From the NCBI GenBank assembly GCA_018665625.1, contig JABJCF010000431.1, positions 1-5,964 of the forward strand: a stretch of DNA of 5,964 bases, given 5' to 3'. This DNA comes from Nitrospina sp. (GTDB lineage Bacteria > Nitrospinota > Nitrospinia > Nitrospinales > VA-1). Below are positions 1 through 4,614 of the stretch, one piece after another. How positions within the stretch are numbered: the first letter of the stretch is position 1; every line of letters begins with the position of its first letter. The notes beneath the pieces are model-generated. The model ran no database searches. It worked only from the letters and a program-made list of their open reading frames with translations, and was not told the origin of the DNA. A program made the translations under genes and the position numbers.

Positions 1-533
1 AATTTTCTCATCCAAACCAAGTAGTCAAAGTTAACTGGAACATCTGGTTTGTATTTTGCCGTGGAGATTGGTTTGGTATCGAGTTTAATTTTCCTAGACT
101 TCATTTCGTTATCAATAATCTCTTTACACTTGCTCCTTAAAATATGACTGCTGGTATCGAGTGGGACTTCAATATAGATTTTTTTGGGTGATGGTTTTTT
201 AGGGATTGAATCAACGGTTTGAACAAACCCAATTTTTCTCTCAGCAAACAAGTCCTTCCAGTTTTCATCCCACCACTCGTCAAAACCGGAAAGAAATAAG
301 TCACAGGTTATTTTTATCTTTCTTTTATAGGTTCCAACTGGTTTGAGTTTCCAATCCTTTAATATTGTCTTACTCAATTTATCCTTGTTATGTAGGAATT
401 GAGAAAAGGAATACCAAACCATATACACCTGTCGATTAACTGGTATCTGCAAACCATCCTTTACCCTTCTATGTATTCCACTTCTTTTCCCAGTTTTCCC
501 CTCACTCTTAAATTTTAACCCGTCAAGTCCCAT
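1..533 (-). CDS. Unknown 178-aa protein, first gene of the minus-strand recombinase operon (open at window edge)
   Basis: This reading frame starts at ATG 533 and runs without a stop to base 1 (177 codons plus two bases). An AGAGGA SD (minus strand, 548-543) lies 9 nt before the ATG. Joining base 1 to base 5964 completes codon 178 (TTA) and gives TAA at once, so the full protein would be 178 aa and would end inside the SD of the recombinase at 5950. I do not recognise the family. The N-terminus is basic (KFKSEGKTGKRSGIHRR), followed by an aromatic-rich part (residues 35-95, with QVYMVWYSF and FDEWWDENW), a proline/lysine linker near 110-118, and a C-terminal part starting KIYIEVPLD. No signal peptide or membrane segment is visible. 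Tight coupling to a recombinase suggests an accessory role in recombination or its control, but this is inference only. Confidence 0.8.
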   Translation of the reverse strand, partial: MGLDGLKFKSEGKTGKRSGIHRRVKDGLQIPVNRQVYMVWYSFSQFLHNKDKLSKTILKDWKLKPVGTYKRKIKITCDLFLSGFDEWWDENWKDLFAERKIGFVQTVDSIPKKPSPKKIYIEVPLDTSSHILRSKCKEIIDNEMKSRKIKLDTKPISTAKYKPDVPVNFDYLVWMRK

Positions 534-554
534 CGAATTAAATCCTCTTTTTTA

Positions 555-571
555 AGGACACATTGTGTCCT
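555..571. repeat. 17-bp palindrome, copy 1 (upstream of the minus operon)
   Basis: AGGACACATTGTGTCCT is a perfect inverted repeat with 8-bp arms around one central base. On the minus strand it lies 6 nt upstream of the AGAGGA SD of the left gene and is not followed by a T tract, so it does not look like a terminator. Its position suits an operator or a translation-control hairpin. The same core recurs at 1591, 1968 and 3357. Confidence 0.8.
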
Positions 572-590
572 ATTTAGATTTAACTACTCT

Positions 591-700
591 GACACATATG
601 ACAAAGCATAAAAACCGAACTCTGTCATATGTCACCTCATGAATACCACACATAGCAAGTGATGTAAATTGGGTGAAATTGATAAAATGTATTTAACAAT
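591..700 (+). repeat. Duplicated hairpin/promoter block, copy A
   Basis: This block aligns without gaps to 965-1074 (constant offset 374) with about 79 of 110 identities by hand count. It contains an imperfect hairpin (ACATATGACA at 594-603 pairing with TGTCATATGT at 623-632) and a promoter-like pair at 660-688. Copy A lies upstream of the 67-aa gene and copy B downstream of it. Confidence 0.75.
660..688 (+). promoter_or_regulatory. Candidate promoter for the 67-aa gene
   Basis: TGATGT (660-665) and TAAAAT (683-688) are separated by 17 bp and resemble weak sigma-70 -35 and -10 boxes. The same arrangement and spacing is kept in block B. Transcription would start near 695, giving a leader of about 50 nt before ATG 744. 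Confidence 0.4.
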
Positions 701-743
701 TAAGTAACACTAAATACTAAACATTGAATAAGGGGTAACTAAA

Positions 744-947
744 ATGATGAATCACACTAAAACAGCACAATTACGAAAACCACGAAAACTTAAAAATCGT
801 TTTCAACCTGAACCAACTAAAAAAAAGTTTGAGTGTCGAACAATTACTAACCCAATCGAACTTATGAAAATCGGTTATATACCAAGTAAAAAAGTGGTTG
901 CAACTAATCAAGTTGAAATGAATGAACTACTTAAACAAGTCGCATAA
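744..947 (+). CDS. Small basic protein of unknown function (67 aa)
   Basis: The start follows an AAGGGG SD (730-735) at 8 nt. A second ATG directly follows the first (747), so the protein may be 66 aa. The first half is rich in Lys, Arg and Pro (RKPRKLKNR, then PTKKKFECR), which suggests nucleic-acid binding. The second half (PIELMKIGYIPSKK and a final NELLKQVA helix) looks folded. I do not recognise the family. It is the first plus-strand gene and is bracketed by the duplicated blocks A and B, so it could be a regulator that binds those repeats. That idea rests only on position and charge. Confidence 0.65.
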   Translation: MMNHTKTAQLRKPRKLKNRFQPEPTKKKFECRTITNPIELMKIGYIPSKKVVATNQVEMNELLKQVA

Positions 948-964
948 TTTGTAATTAATAAGGT

Positions 965-1074
965 GTTACATATGACAAAGTTAAAAAACTAAACTTTGTC
1001 ATATGTCACCCTTTATTAACCAAACAAAGTAAGTTATGTAATTTAATTAATATTAGTAAAATACATTTAGTAAT
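965..1074 (+). repeat. Duplicated hairpin/promoter block, copy B
   Basis: This is the partner of 591-700. Its hairpin is stronger than that of copy A: ACATATGACAAAGTT (968-982) pairs perfectly with 992-1006 across a 9-nt loop. Conserved between copies are the ATATGACA arms, the GTCACC flank, the ATGTAA...TAAAAT spacing and ATTTA near the end. A lone hairpin would serve as a terminator, but no T tract follows. Confidence 0.75.
1034..1062 (+). promoter_or_regulatory. Candidate promoter in block B
   Basis: TTATGT (1034-1039) and TAAAAT (1057-1062) are 17 bp apart, matching the pair in block A position for position. Transcription would begin near 1069, ahead of the structured segment that ends in the terminator at 1160-1194. 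Confidence 0.4.
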
Positions 1075-1194
1075 TAAAAATTTAATAATTGGCATTTTGA
1101 AAAACATTTAAGGTTTTTCCTTATTTGGTTTTTCAATGTCCAATTTTTGTTTGCCATTTACCGTTGTGGGTTAATCCCACAACGGTATTTTTTT
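1069..1194 (+). ncRNA. Candidate structured small RNA or attenuating leader
   Basis: There is no gene between 948 and 1236. The stretch after the block B promoter holds a long imperfect hairpin: GGCATTTTGAAAAAC from 1091 pairs with GTTTTTCAATGTCC ending at 1142. Between those arms is a small AAGG/CCTT hairpin, and a strong terminator follows. The arrangement promoter, structured RNA, terminator would give a transcript of about 125 nt. It could act alone, or attenuate the MORN gene that starts 42 bp further on. The start point is a guess and no known RNA family was recognised. Confidence 0.4.
1160..1194 (+). terminator. Rho-independent terminator
   Basis: ACCGTTGTGGG (1160-1170) pairs perfectly with CCCACAACGGT (1176-1186) around a TTAAT loop, then ATTTTTTT. 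This is the strongest canonical terminator in the window. It ends transcripts from block B and any read-through from the 67-aa gene. Confidence 0.85.
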
Positions 1195-1215
1195 GCCCAA
1201 ATTCGGGTTTTTAAC
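1195..1215 (+). repeat. Leader module GCCCAA...TTAAC, copy 1
   Basis: This 21-bp segment directly follows a terminator T tract and precedes a gene. It matches 3330-3350 at 19 of 21 positions and 1618-1639 more loosely with a 1-bp indel. With copy 2 the similarity continues through the SD (AAGGAGTA, then CAAAATGA) into the first codons of the gene. Confidence 0.6.
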
Positions 1216-1236
1216 ATTTAACAAAGGAGTAACAAA

Positions 1237-1581
1237 ATGAAAACTATTAATGAAGTAGTTGATTACAAAATGGTTGAATCCCATAAAAATGGAATCACCA
1301 CACATGAGGAATGGGTTAACGGTAATTTAATCAAAATCGAAACTTACAAAAAACCTGAATTAGGTAGTAATGGTTTCCCTGCCAATTTTGATGATGAATC
1401 AGTTTCGCACGGAACTTGGACTACTTGGCATGACAACGGTAACAAAAGTTATGAACGGACTTACAACAAAGGAAAGTTGGAAGGTGAAGTTACTGTATGG
1501 AATGAAGACGGTTCTATTCTGTTTAATCATCTTCATAGGCAGGGTAAGTTAATTTCATCGAAACAACTTTCTAATAACTAA
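1237..1581 (+). CDS. MORN_2/YwqK-type repeat protein (114 aa)
   Basis: The start follows AAGGAG (1224-1229) at 7 nt. Residues from about 58 to 105 carry the repeat pattern of the MORN_2/YwqK family: HGTWTTWHDNGNKSYE, then YNKGKLEGEVTVWNEDGS, ending in a Gly-Lys-Leu turn. The N-terminal half (VESHKNGITTHEEWVNGNL) looks like a degenerate unit of the same fold. Family members are small beta-hairpin repeat proteins. YwqK of Bacillus is described as an antitoxin, but many phage-borne members have no known role, and no toxin partner is visible here. Terminators lie on both sides, so this is a one-gene transcription unit. The element carries a second, diverged relative at 4117-4506. Function is not inferred. 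Confidence 0.85.
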   Translation: MKTINEVVDYKMVESHKNGITTHEEWVNGNLIKIETYKKPELGSNGFPANFDDESVSHGTWTTWHDNGNKSYERTYNKGKLEGEVTVWNEDGSILFNHLHRQGKLISSKQLSNN

Positions 1582-1585
1582 ATCC

Positions 1586-1614
1586 AAAAAGGGACACATC
1601 GTGTCCCTTTTTTT
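1586..1614 (+). terminator. Terminator built on the 17-bp palindrome (copy 2)
   Basis: GGGACACATCGTGTCCC (1591-1607) lies between an A5 tract and a T7 tract, giving a 12-bp stem if the A and T runs pair. It begins 4 bp after the MORN gene stop and would also work in reverse. Its centre (ATC) differs from the AAT centre of the other copies. Confidence 0.85.
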
Positions 1615-1617
1615 AAT

Positions 1618-1639
1618 GCCCAAGTTTGAGTTTATTAAT
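1618..1639 (+). repeat. Leader module, copy 2
   Basis: GCCCAAGTTTGAGTTTATTA and its continuation follow the terminator T tract and lead to an SD and start almost identical to those of the gene at 1237 (AAAGGAGTA[A/G]CAAAATGA[A/C]AAC). The copies at 1195 and 3330 are closer to each other than to this one. Confidence 0.5.
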
Positions 1640-1660
1640 AATTAATAAAGGAGTAGCAAA

Positions 1661-1966
1661 ATGACAACTATTAAAAAAGTGAATGAAACACATTATTACA
1701 GGGTATTGATTCCACTCGTTCAGTGGGTTGATGTGTGGTGTGAAAGAGACAAAGAAATGACAAAGCAGGAACTCATTGACTCCGTAACCGATGATGAAGT
1801 TGATATCCCAATGTATCAGAACCAACTTGAATATGATTCGCATAACGGGGGTTTTGTCTCTGAATTATTTTGGAAGGGGCATAAAGGAGGTTATGACGAT
1901 GGAATCGAACCTCGTGTATTGAAAACTGATAAGGATAATTATGACGAAGTTGAACTAACTGAATAA
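1661..1966 (+). CDS. Small acidic protein of unknown function (101 aa)
   Basis: The start follows AAGGAG (1648-1653) at 7 nt. The protein is acidic, especially in its second half (VTDDEVDIP, GGYDDGIEP, DKDNYDEVELTE). The N-terminal part (HYYRVLIPLVQWVDVWCERD, then a short helix ending in LIDSV) loosely recalls small phage proteins with a beta strand pair followed by a helix, but I cannot assign a family. No signal peptide or membrane segment is visible. It shares its leader and first codons (MTTIKKV against MKTINEV) with the MORN gene upstream, so the two starts seem to derive from one copied module. Flanking terminators make it monocistronic. Confidence 0.75.
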   Translation: MTTIKKVNETHYYRVLIPLVQWVDVWCERDKEMTKQELIDSVTDDEVDIPMYQNQLEYDSHNGGFVSELFWKGHKGGYDDGIEPRVLKTDKDNYDEVELTE

Positions 1967-1967
1967 C

Positions 1968-1990
1968 GGGACACAATGTGTCCCTTTTTT
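1968..1990 (+). terminator. Terminator built on the 17-bp palindrome (copy 3)
   Basis: GGGACACAATGTGTCCC (1968-1984) is a perfect palindrome with 8-bp arms, followed by T6. It starts one base after the stop of the 101-aa gene. The folded loop would be about 3 nt. The core equals copy 1 apart from the outermost base pair. Confidence 0.85.
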
Positions 1991-2049
1991 AATTACTAAC
2001 CAAATACTTTTTAGAGAAATGAATAATAAATTCGTTGAGTATTAGAAGG

Positions 2050-2055
2050 AAGGAG
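2050..2055 (+). promoter_or_regulatory. Ribosome-binding site of the large integrase
   Basis: AAGGAG, preceded by another AAGG, lies 8 nt before ATG 2064 and fixes the start. The upstream gap (1991-2049) is AT-rich. It must hold the integrase promoter, but no clear -35/-10 pair could be chosen. Confidence 0.7.
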
Positions 2056-2063
2056 ATTTTAAT

Positions 2064-3242
2064 ATGGCACATAAAATTATCAAAAAACATAAATACAGAG
2101 ATGGAAAACTTCATGTCTTCCTTAAAGACGACACAAAGTATTGGTTCTCCCGTTTCTTTGTAGATGGAAAATATAAAGTTAAATCAACAGGTGAAACAAC
2201 ATTAGCAAAAGCAAAAGACTTTGCTTGTGATTGGTATGATGAAATTAGATTTAATAAAAAACAGGGAGTGCCAGTTCATAGCAAAAGTTTTAAGGTTGTT
2301 GCGGATGAATACATTGAATACCAAAAAACATTAGTTAAAAACTATGAGAGAAATGTTCTCACAGGTTCCATAAAGAAAACTGGGAAAATAACTGGAAAAT
2401 ATCGAACTGAAAGGCAAAGTAAGGATTACATATATCGCATCAATGAATTAAATAAGTATTTGTCAAAAATTGATATTGTCCGTATTGGCAGAAAAGAGAT
2501 TGAAGATTATGTAGATGAAAGATTGAAAACAGTTAGCATGAATACGGTTAGGTATGATTTGACTGCATTGAGTTTAATTCTCCAATATGCTGAAAGAAAA
2601 GATTACATAAACAAAATTCCAAAATCTCCAAAACTAGATTTGTCCAACACAAATCCTCGTCCTGCATTTACAAAAGAAGAATGGAACGAATTATTGAAGA
2701 TAAGTAATCAACGAATTAAAAATGCAAGAGGAACAAGACAGAGACATGAACGACAGCAACTCCATGACTTTATGATTTTTTCGGTTCATACGGGAATGAG
2801 GGTAAACGAAGTTCTCGCAACAAAGTATAGGGATTGTAAAATTAAAAAGAATAAAAAAGAAGGTTTGCTATTAGTTATTCAAAATGTAAGTGGTAAAAAT
2901 GATATCAGAGAGGTGATAGGTTTGGTTGGGGCAGTTAAAGTATATGAACGACTGAAAGAAAGAAATATCCATGAACCGAATGATTTACTTTTTCCACAAC
3001 ACCACCGTGACCAACTCAATACCCTGTTAAAAGAGGCAGGGATGAAAACAGATACATTAGGCAATATTAGAAACGCAAGGAGTTTTCGTTCAACTTATAT
3101 AATGTTTAGATTGAGATGGGGAACACCTATTAAAACCATAGCAACAAATTGTGGAAATTCCTCACATGTCATCGACAAGTATTATGCGAAATATATAACT
3201 CCAAAAGATTTGGAAGAGCAACTAAGTGATTATCCAATGTGA
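2064..3242 (+). CDS. int: Tyrosine recombinase, phage-type integrase (392 aa)
   Basis: This is a full-length integrase with three parts: an N-terminal arm-binding-like region (about 1-65, with FSRFFVDGKYKVKSTGE), a helical core-binding domain (about 75-190) and a C-terminal catalytic domain (about 200-380). Catalytic residues visible are R246 (HTGMRVNEV), probable K278 (SGKND), R342 (ARSFRSTYI) and the likely nucleophile Y374 (IDKYY). The first box-II histidine is replaced by R339 and the last histidine by N365 (CGNSSHVIDKYY). This matches a branch of phage and alphaproteobacterial integrases that read G-T/N-S here, so activity is not excluded. It most likely catalyses integration and excision of the element. 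The gene has its own SD, a terminator ahead of it and two hairpins after it. No attP core could be identified without the host junction. Confidence 0.93.
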   Translation: MAHKIIKKHKYRDGKLHVFLKDDTKYWFSRFFVDGKYKVKSTGETTLAKAKDFACDWYDEIRFNKKQGVPVHSKSFKVVADEYIEYQKTLVKNYERNVLTGSIKKTGKITGKYRTERQSKDYIYRINELNKYLSKIDIVRIGRKEIEDYVDERLKTVSMNTVRYDLTALSLILQYAERKDYINKIPKSPKLDLSNTNPRPAFTKEEWNELLKISNQRIKNARGTRQRHERQQLHDFMIFSVHTGMRVNEVLATKYRDCKIKKNKKEGLLLVIQNVSGKNDIREVIGLVGAVKVYERLKERNIHEPNDLLFPQHHRDQLNTLLKEAGMKTDTLGNIRNARSFRSTYIMFRLRWGTPIKTIATNCGNSSHVIDKYYAKYITPKDLEEQLSDYPM

Positions 3243-3266
3243 ATTTTAATTTAATTTATTAGTTTT

Positions 3267-3287
3267 CATCTATCACGGTGGTAGATG
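3267..3287 (+). other. Hairpin after the integrase gene
   Basis: CATCTA (3267-3272) pairs with TAGATG (3282-3287), with further CAC/GTG pairing inside. It is followed by GGTTTTG rather than a full T tract. It may be a weak first terminator or part of the integrase attachment region. Confidence 0.5.
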
Positions 3288-3295
3288 GTTTTGTC

Positions 3296-3328
3296 AACCA
3301 TTCAAGGTTTCCTTGAGTGGTTTTTTAT
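3296..3328 (+). terminator. Rho-independent terminator of the integrase
   Basis: AACCATTCAAGG (3296-3307) pairs with CCTTGAGTGGTT (3311-3322) with one G-U wobble around a TTT loop, within a T6 run (3321-3326). It separates the integrase from the DUF3102-like gene. Confidence 0.85.
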
Positions 3329-3329
3329 T

Positions 3330-3350
3330 GCCCAATTTCGGGTTATTAAC
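3330..3350 (+). repeat. Leader module GCCCAA...TTAAC, copy 3
   Basis: This copy directly follows the integrase terminator and matches 1195-1215 at 19 of 21 positions. Here the downstream leader differs: palindrome copy 4 lies between the module and the SD. Confidence 0.6.
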
Positions 3351-3356
3351 TTCATT

Positions 3357-3373
3357 GAGACACAATGTGTCCC
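3357..3373 (+). repeat. 17-bp palindrome, copy 4 (in the leader of the DUF3102-like gene)
   Basis: GAGACACAATGTGTCCC differs from copy 3 at one base (second position), which breaks one pair. It is directly followed by the SD AGAAAGG (3374-3380) and has no T tract. As with copy 1, this position suits an operator or an RNA hairpin that limits ribosome access. Confidence 0.7.
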
Positions 3374-3390
3374 AGAAAGGTAGGTTTATT

Positions 3391-4005
3391 ATGAGTAAGG
3401 TGAATTCAGAAACTTTATACCAACAACAAATCAATTTGTATAAAAACAAAATCAGTAATAATTGGAATGAGTCTCGTCAATCAATTATTGATGTTGGAAC
3501 GACATTAAACGAGGCAAAAGTTAATTCTGAAAAGAACAAAGGTTTTAATAATAAGAGTTGGAAAAAACTTGTCGATGACGAACTTCCATTTACTGTAAGA
3601 ACTGCAAATCGTTTAATTGCGATTGCTAATTGTGAGTGGATTACATCTGGCAAATACAACGATAAATTGCCAGTTTCGTGGGGAACTCTTTATGAAATCT
3701 CTACACTTACAAAAGAACAATTTGAAGAAGGAATTGAAACTGAAAAGATAACTTGGAACACGACAAGAAGTGATATTGAGGATTTGAAGAATTCCCTTAA
3801 TTCGAGTAAAGGTTCTAACTCTACTAAGAGTGTTAGTAACAAACACAATCAACTTACACTTGGCAACCTTGTTATCGCAAAAGGCAAGAAAGTTGATGTT
3901 AATAAATTCCAAACACTTTTACAAAAAATACAGGTTGCAATATCTAAATCCGGTTTGGATGTTGAACTTTCTGTTAACAACAAAGAGTTAAAAAAAGTGG
4001 CATAA
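3391..4005 (+). CDS. DUF3102-like, putative nucleic-acid-associated protein (204 aa)
   Basis: ATG 3391 was chosen because AGAAAGG ends 10 nt upstream. An in-frame ATG at 3313 lies inside the integrase terminator and would run through the palindrome, so it is unlikely. Residues about 25-125 follow the pattern I associate with DUF3102-like proteins of plasmids and phages: a helix ending in GTTLNEAK, then WKKLVDDELPFTVRTANRLI with a helix-turn-helix look, then WGTLYEISTLTKEQFEEGI. A Ser/Asn-rich linker (135-150) leads to a C-terminal domain (155-204, LGNLVIAKGKKVDVNKF). The likely role is DNA binding in partition, replication or regulation, but the family has no firm function. Its stop codon TAA (4003-4005) overlaps the first 92-bp repeat by two bases. 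Confidence 0.8.
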   Translation: MSKVNSETLYQQQINLYKNKISNNWNESRQSIIDVGTTLNEAKVNSEKNKGFNNKSWKKLVDDELPFTVRTANRLIAIANCEWITSGKYNDKLPVSWGTLYEISTLTKEQFEEGIETEKITWNTTRSDIEDLKNSLNSSKGSNSTKSVSNKHNQLTLGNLVIAKGKKVDVNKFQTLLQKIQVAISKSGLDVELSVNNKELKKVA

Positions 4006-4095
4006 ACAATCAACCCATTTAGTAAGTCCATTAAACGAACAAAATCTGTGAAGTATTTTGTTGGACTTACTAAATGTGTTGGAACTTAAACACAA
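4004..4095 (+). repeat. 92-bp direct repeat, copy 1, with long bulged hairpin
   Basis: This segment is identical base for base to 4509-4600 (offset 505). Within it 4011-4030 pairs with 4062-4081 (4 bp, one C/T mismatch, then 15 perfect bp). An 8-nt one-sided bulge (TTAAACGA, 4031-4038) follows, then a 7-bp inner stem (ACAAAAT 4039-4045 with ATTTTGT 4055-4061) and a 9-nt loop. No T tract follows, so it is not a standard terminator. The stem with unpaired bases on one side and a site after each gene recall integron attC sites. Confidence 0.92.
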
Positions 4096-4116
4096 TTAAA
4101 AATGGAGTATTTAGTT

Positions 4117-4506
4117 ATGAAAAAACGAATTAACAAAGTTATTGAGTGTTATGAAAATGGTAATAAGAAAACTGAAAACATTTACAAGGATGAAACAGAT
4201 AATGAATACCTGAGTATTGAATGGAATGAAGATGGAACTAAAAAATATGAAGGTGAGTTTGTTGACAACGAACTAGTTAAAAAAACTTTTTATATTAGTT
4301 ATGGAAAAGTAAATACATTTGAATATAAAGATGGAATACCACACGGTTACAGTGAGTATTGGTTTGATAATAATACTAAGTTAGTAAAACATTGGTGGAA
4401 GGAAGGGAAACCTGACAACTGGGATGGTGGTTGTAACAAGTATTATGAGGAACTAGATGAAAAATCAATAGGTGAGGATATGGAGTTAAGGGATTTGAAT
4501 AATTAG
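4117..4506 (+). CDS. MORN_2/YwqK-like repeat protein, second paralogue (129 aa)
   Basis: ATG 4117 was chosen over the in-frame ATG at 4102 because GGAG (4104-4107) lies 9 nt before 4117 and would be lost inside the longer form. Residues about 4-100 show repeated Trp/Gly hairpin units: CYENGNKKTENIYKD, IEWNEDGTKKYEGEF, YKDGIPHGYSEYWFDNNTKL and KHWWKEGKP. The acidic C-terminal tail (EELDEKSIGEDMELRD) is not repeat-like. It resembles the 114-aa protein at 1237 in repeat style only. The gene sits exactly between the two identical 92-bp repeats, so gene plus one repeat forms a 505-bp unit that could be lost or gained by recombination. Function is unknown. Confidence 0.82.
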   Translation: MKKRINKVIECYENGNKKTENIYKDETDNEYLSIEWNEDGTKKYEGEFVDNELVKKTFYISYGKVNTFEYKDGIPHGYSEYWFDNNTKLVKHWWKEGKPDNWDGGCNKYYEELDEKSIGEDMELRDLNN

Positions 4507-4508
4507 CA

Positions 4509-4600
4509 AAACAATCAACCCATTTAGTAAGTCCATTAAACGAACAAAATCTGTGAAGTATTTTGTTGGACTTACTAAATGTGTTGGAACTTAAACACAA
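4509..4600 (+). repeat. 92-bp direct repeat, copy 2, with long bulged hairpin
   Basis: This is the exact second copy of 4004-4095, with its hairpin at 4516-4586. It starts three bases after the MORN gene stop and ends 14 bp before the clamp start. Perfect identity points to recent duplication or continuing exchange between the copies. Confidence 0.92.
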
Positions 4601-4614
4601 ACAGAGATGGAATT

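Larger units (their letters stand above)
534..743. promoter_or_regulatory. Divergent control region between the minus operon and the plus-strand genes
   Basis: This 210-bp gap separates two divergent start codons (533 minus, 744 plus). It holds a perfect 17-bp palindrome just upstream of the minus-strand SD, an imperfect hairpin with ATATGACA arms (594-632), and a promoter-like pair at 660-688 facing the plus genes. TTGTCA on the minus strand (604-599, in the hairpin arm) resembles a -35 box, but no convincing -10 follows it. The region is the natural place for operators and possibly an origin. No iteron array or DnaA-box cluster was seen. Confidence 0.6.

Noticed and set aside
1895..1925. 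Reverse strand reads GGTTCGATTCC, like a tRNA T-loop.
   Set aside because: The flanking bases do not form a T stem, no acceptor or anticodon arm fits, and the stretch lies inside the 101-aa coding frame.
1613..1976. Two minus-strand open frames over the 101-aa gene.
   Set aside because: They lack SDs, run through the terminators and give low-complexity proteins. The plus-strand gene has an SD, a terminator and an ordered layout.
3313..3390. In-frame upstream start for the DUF3102-like protein.
   Set aside because: It lies within the integrase terminator hairpin and has no SD, while ATG 3391 has AGAAAGG at good spacing.
4004..4095. The 92-bp repeat hairpin as a Rho-independent terminator.
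   Set aside because: No T tract follows the stem on either strand, and the stem is long, AT-rich and bulged.
4004..4600. A standard integron (IntI plus attC array).
   Set aside because: No IntI-length recombinase is present, the stem lacks the usual unpaired spacers between boxes, the box matches are imperfect, and only two identical copies exist. It is kept as a resemblance only.
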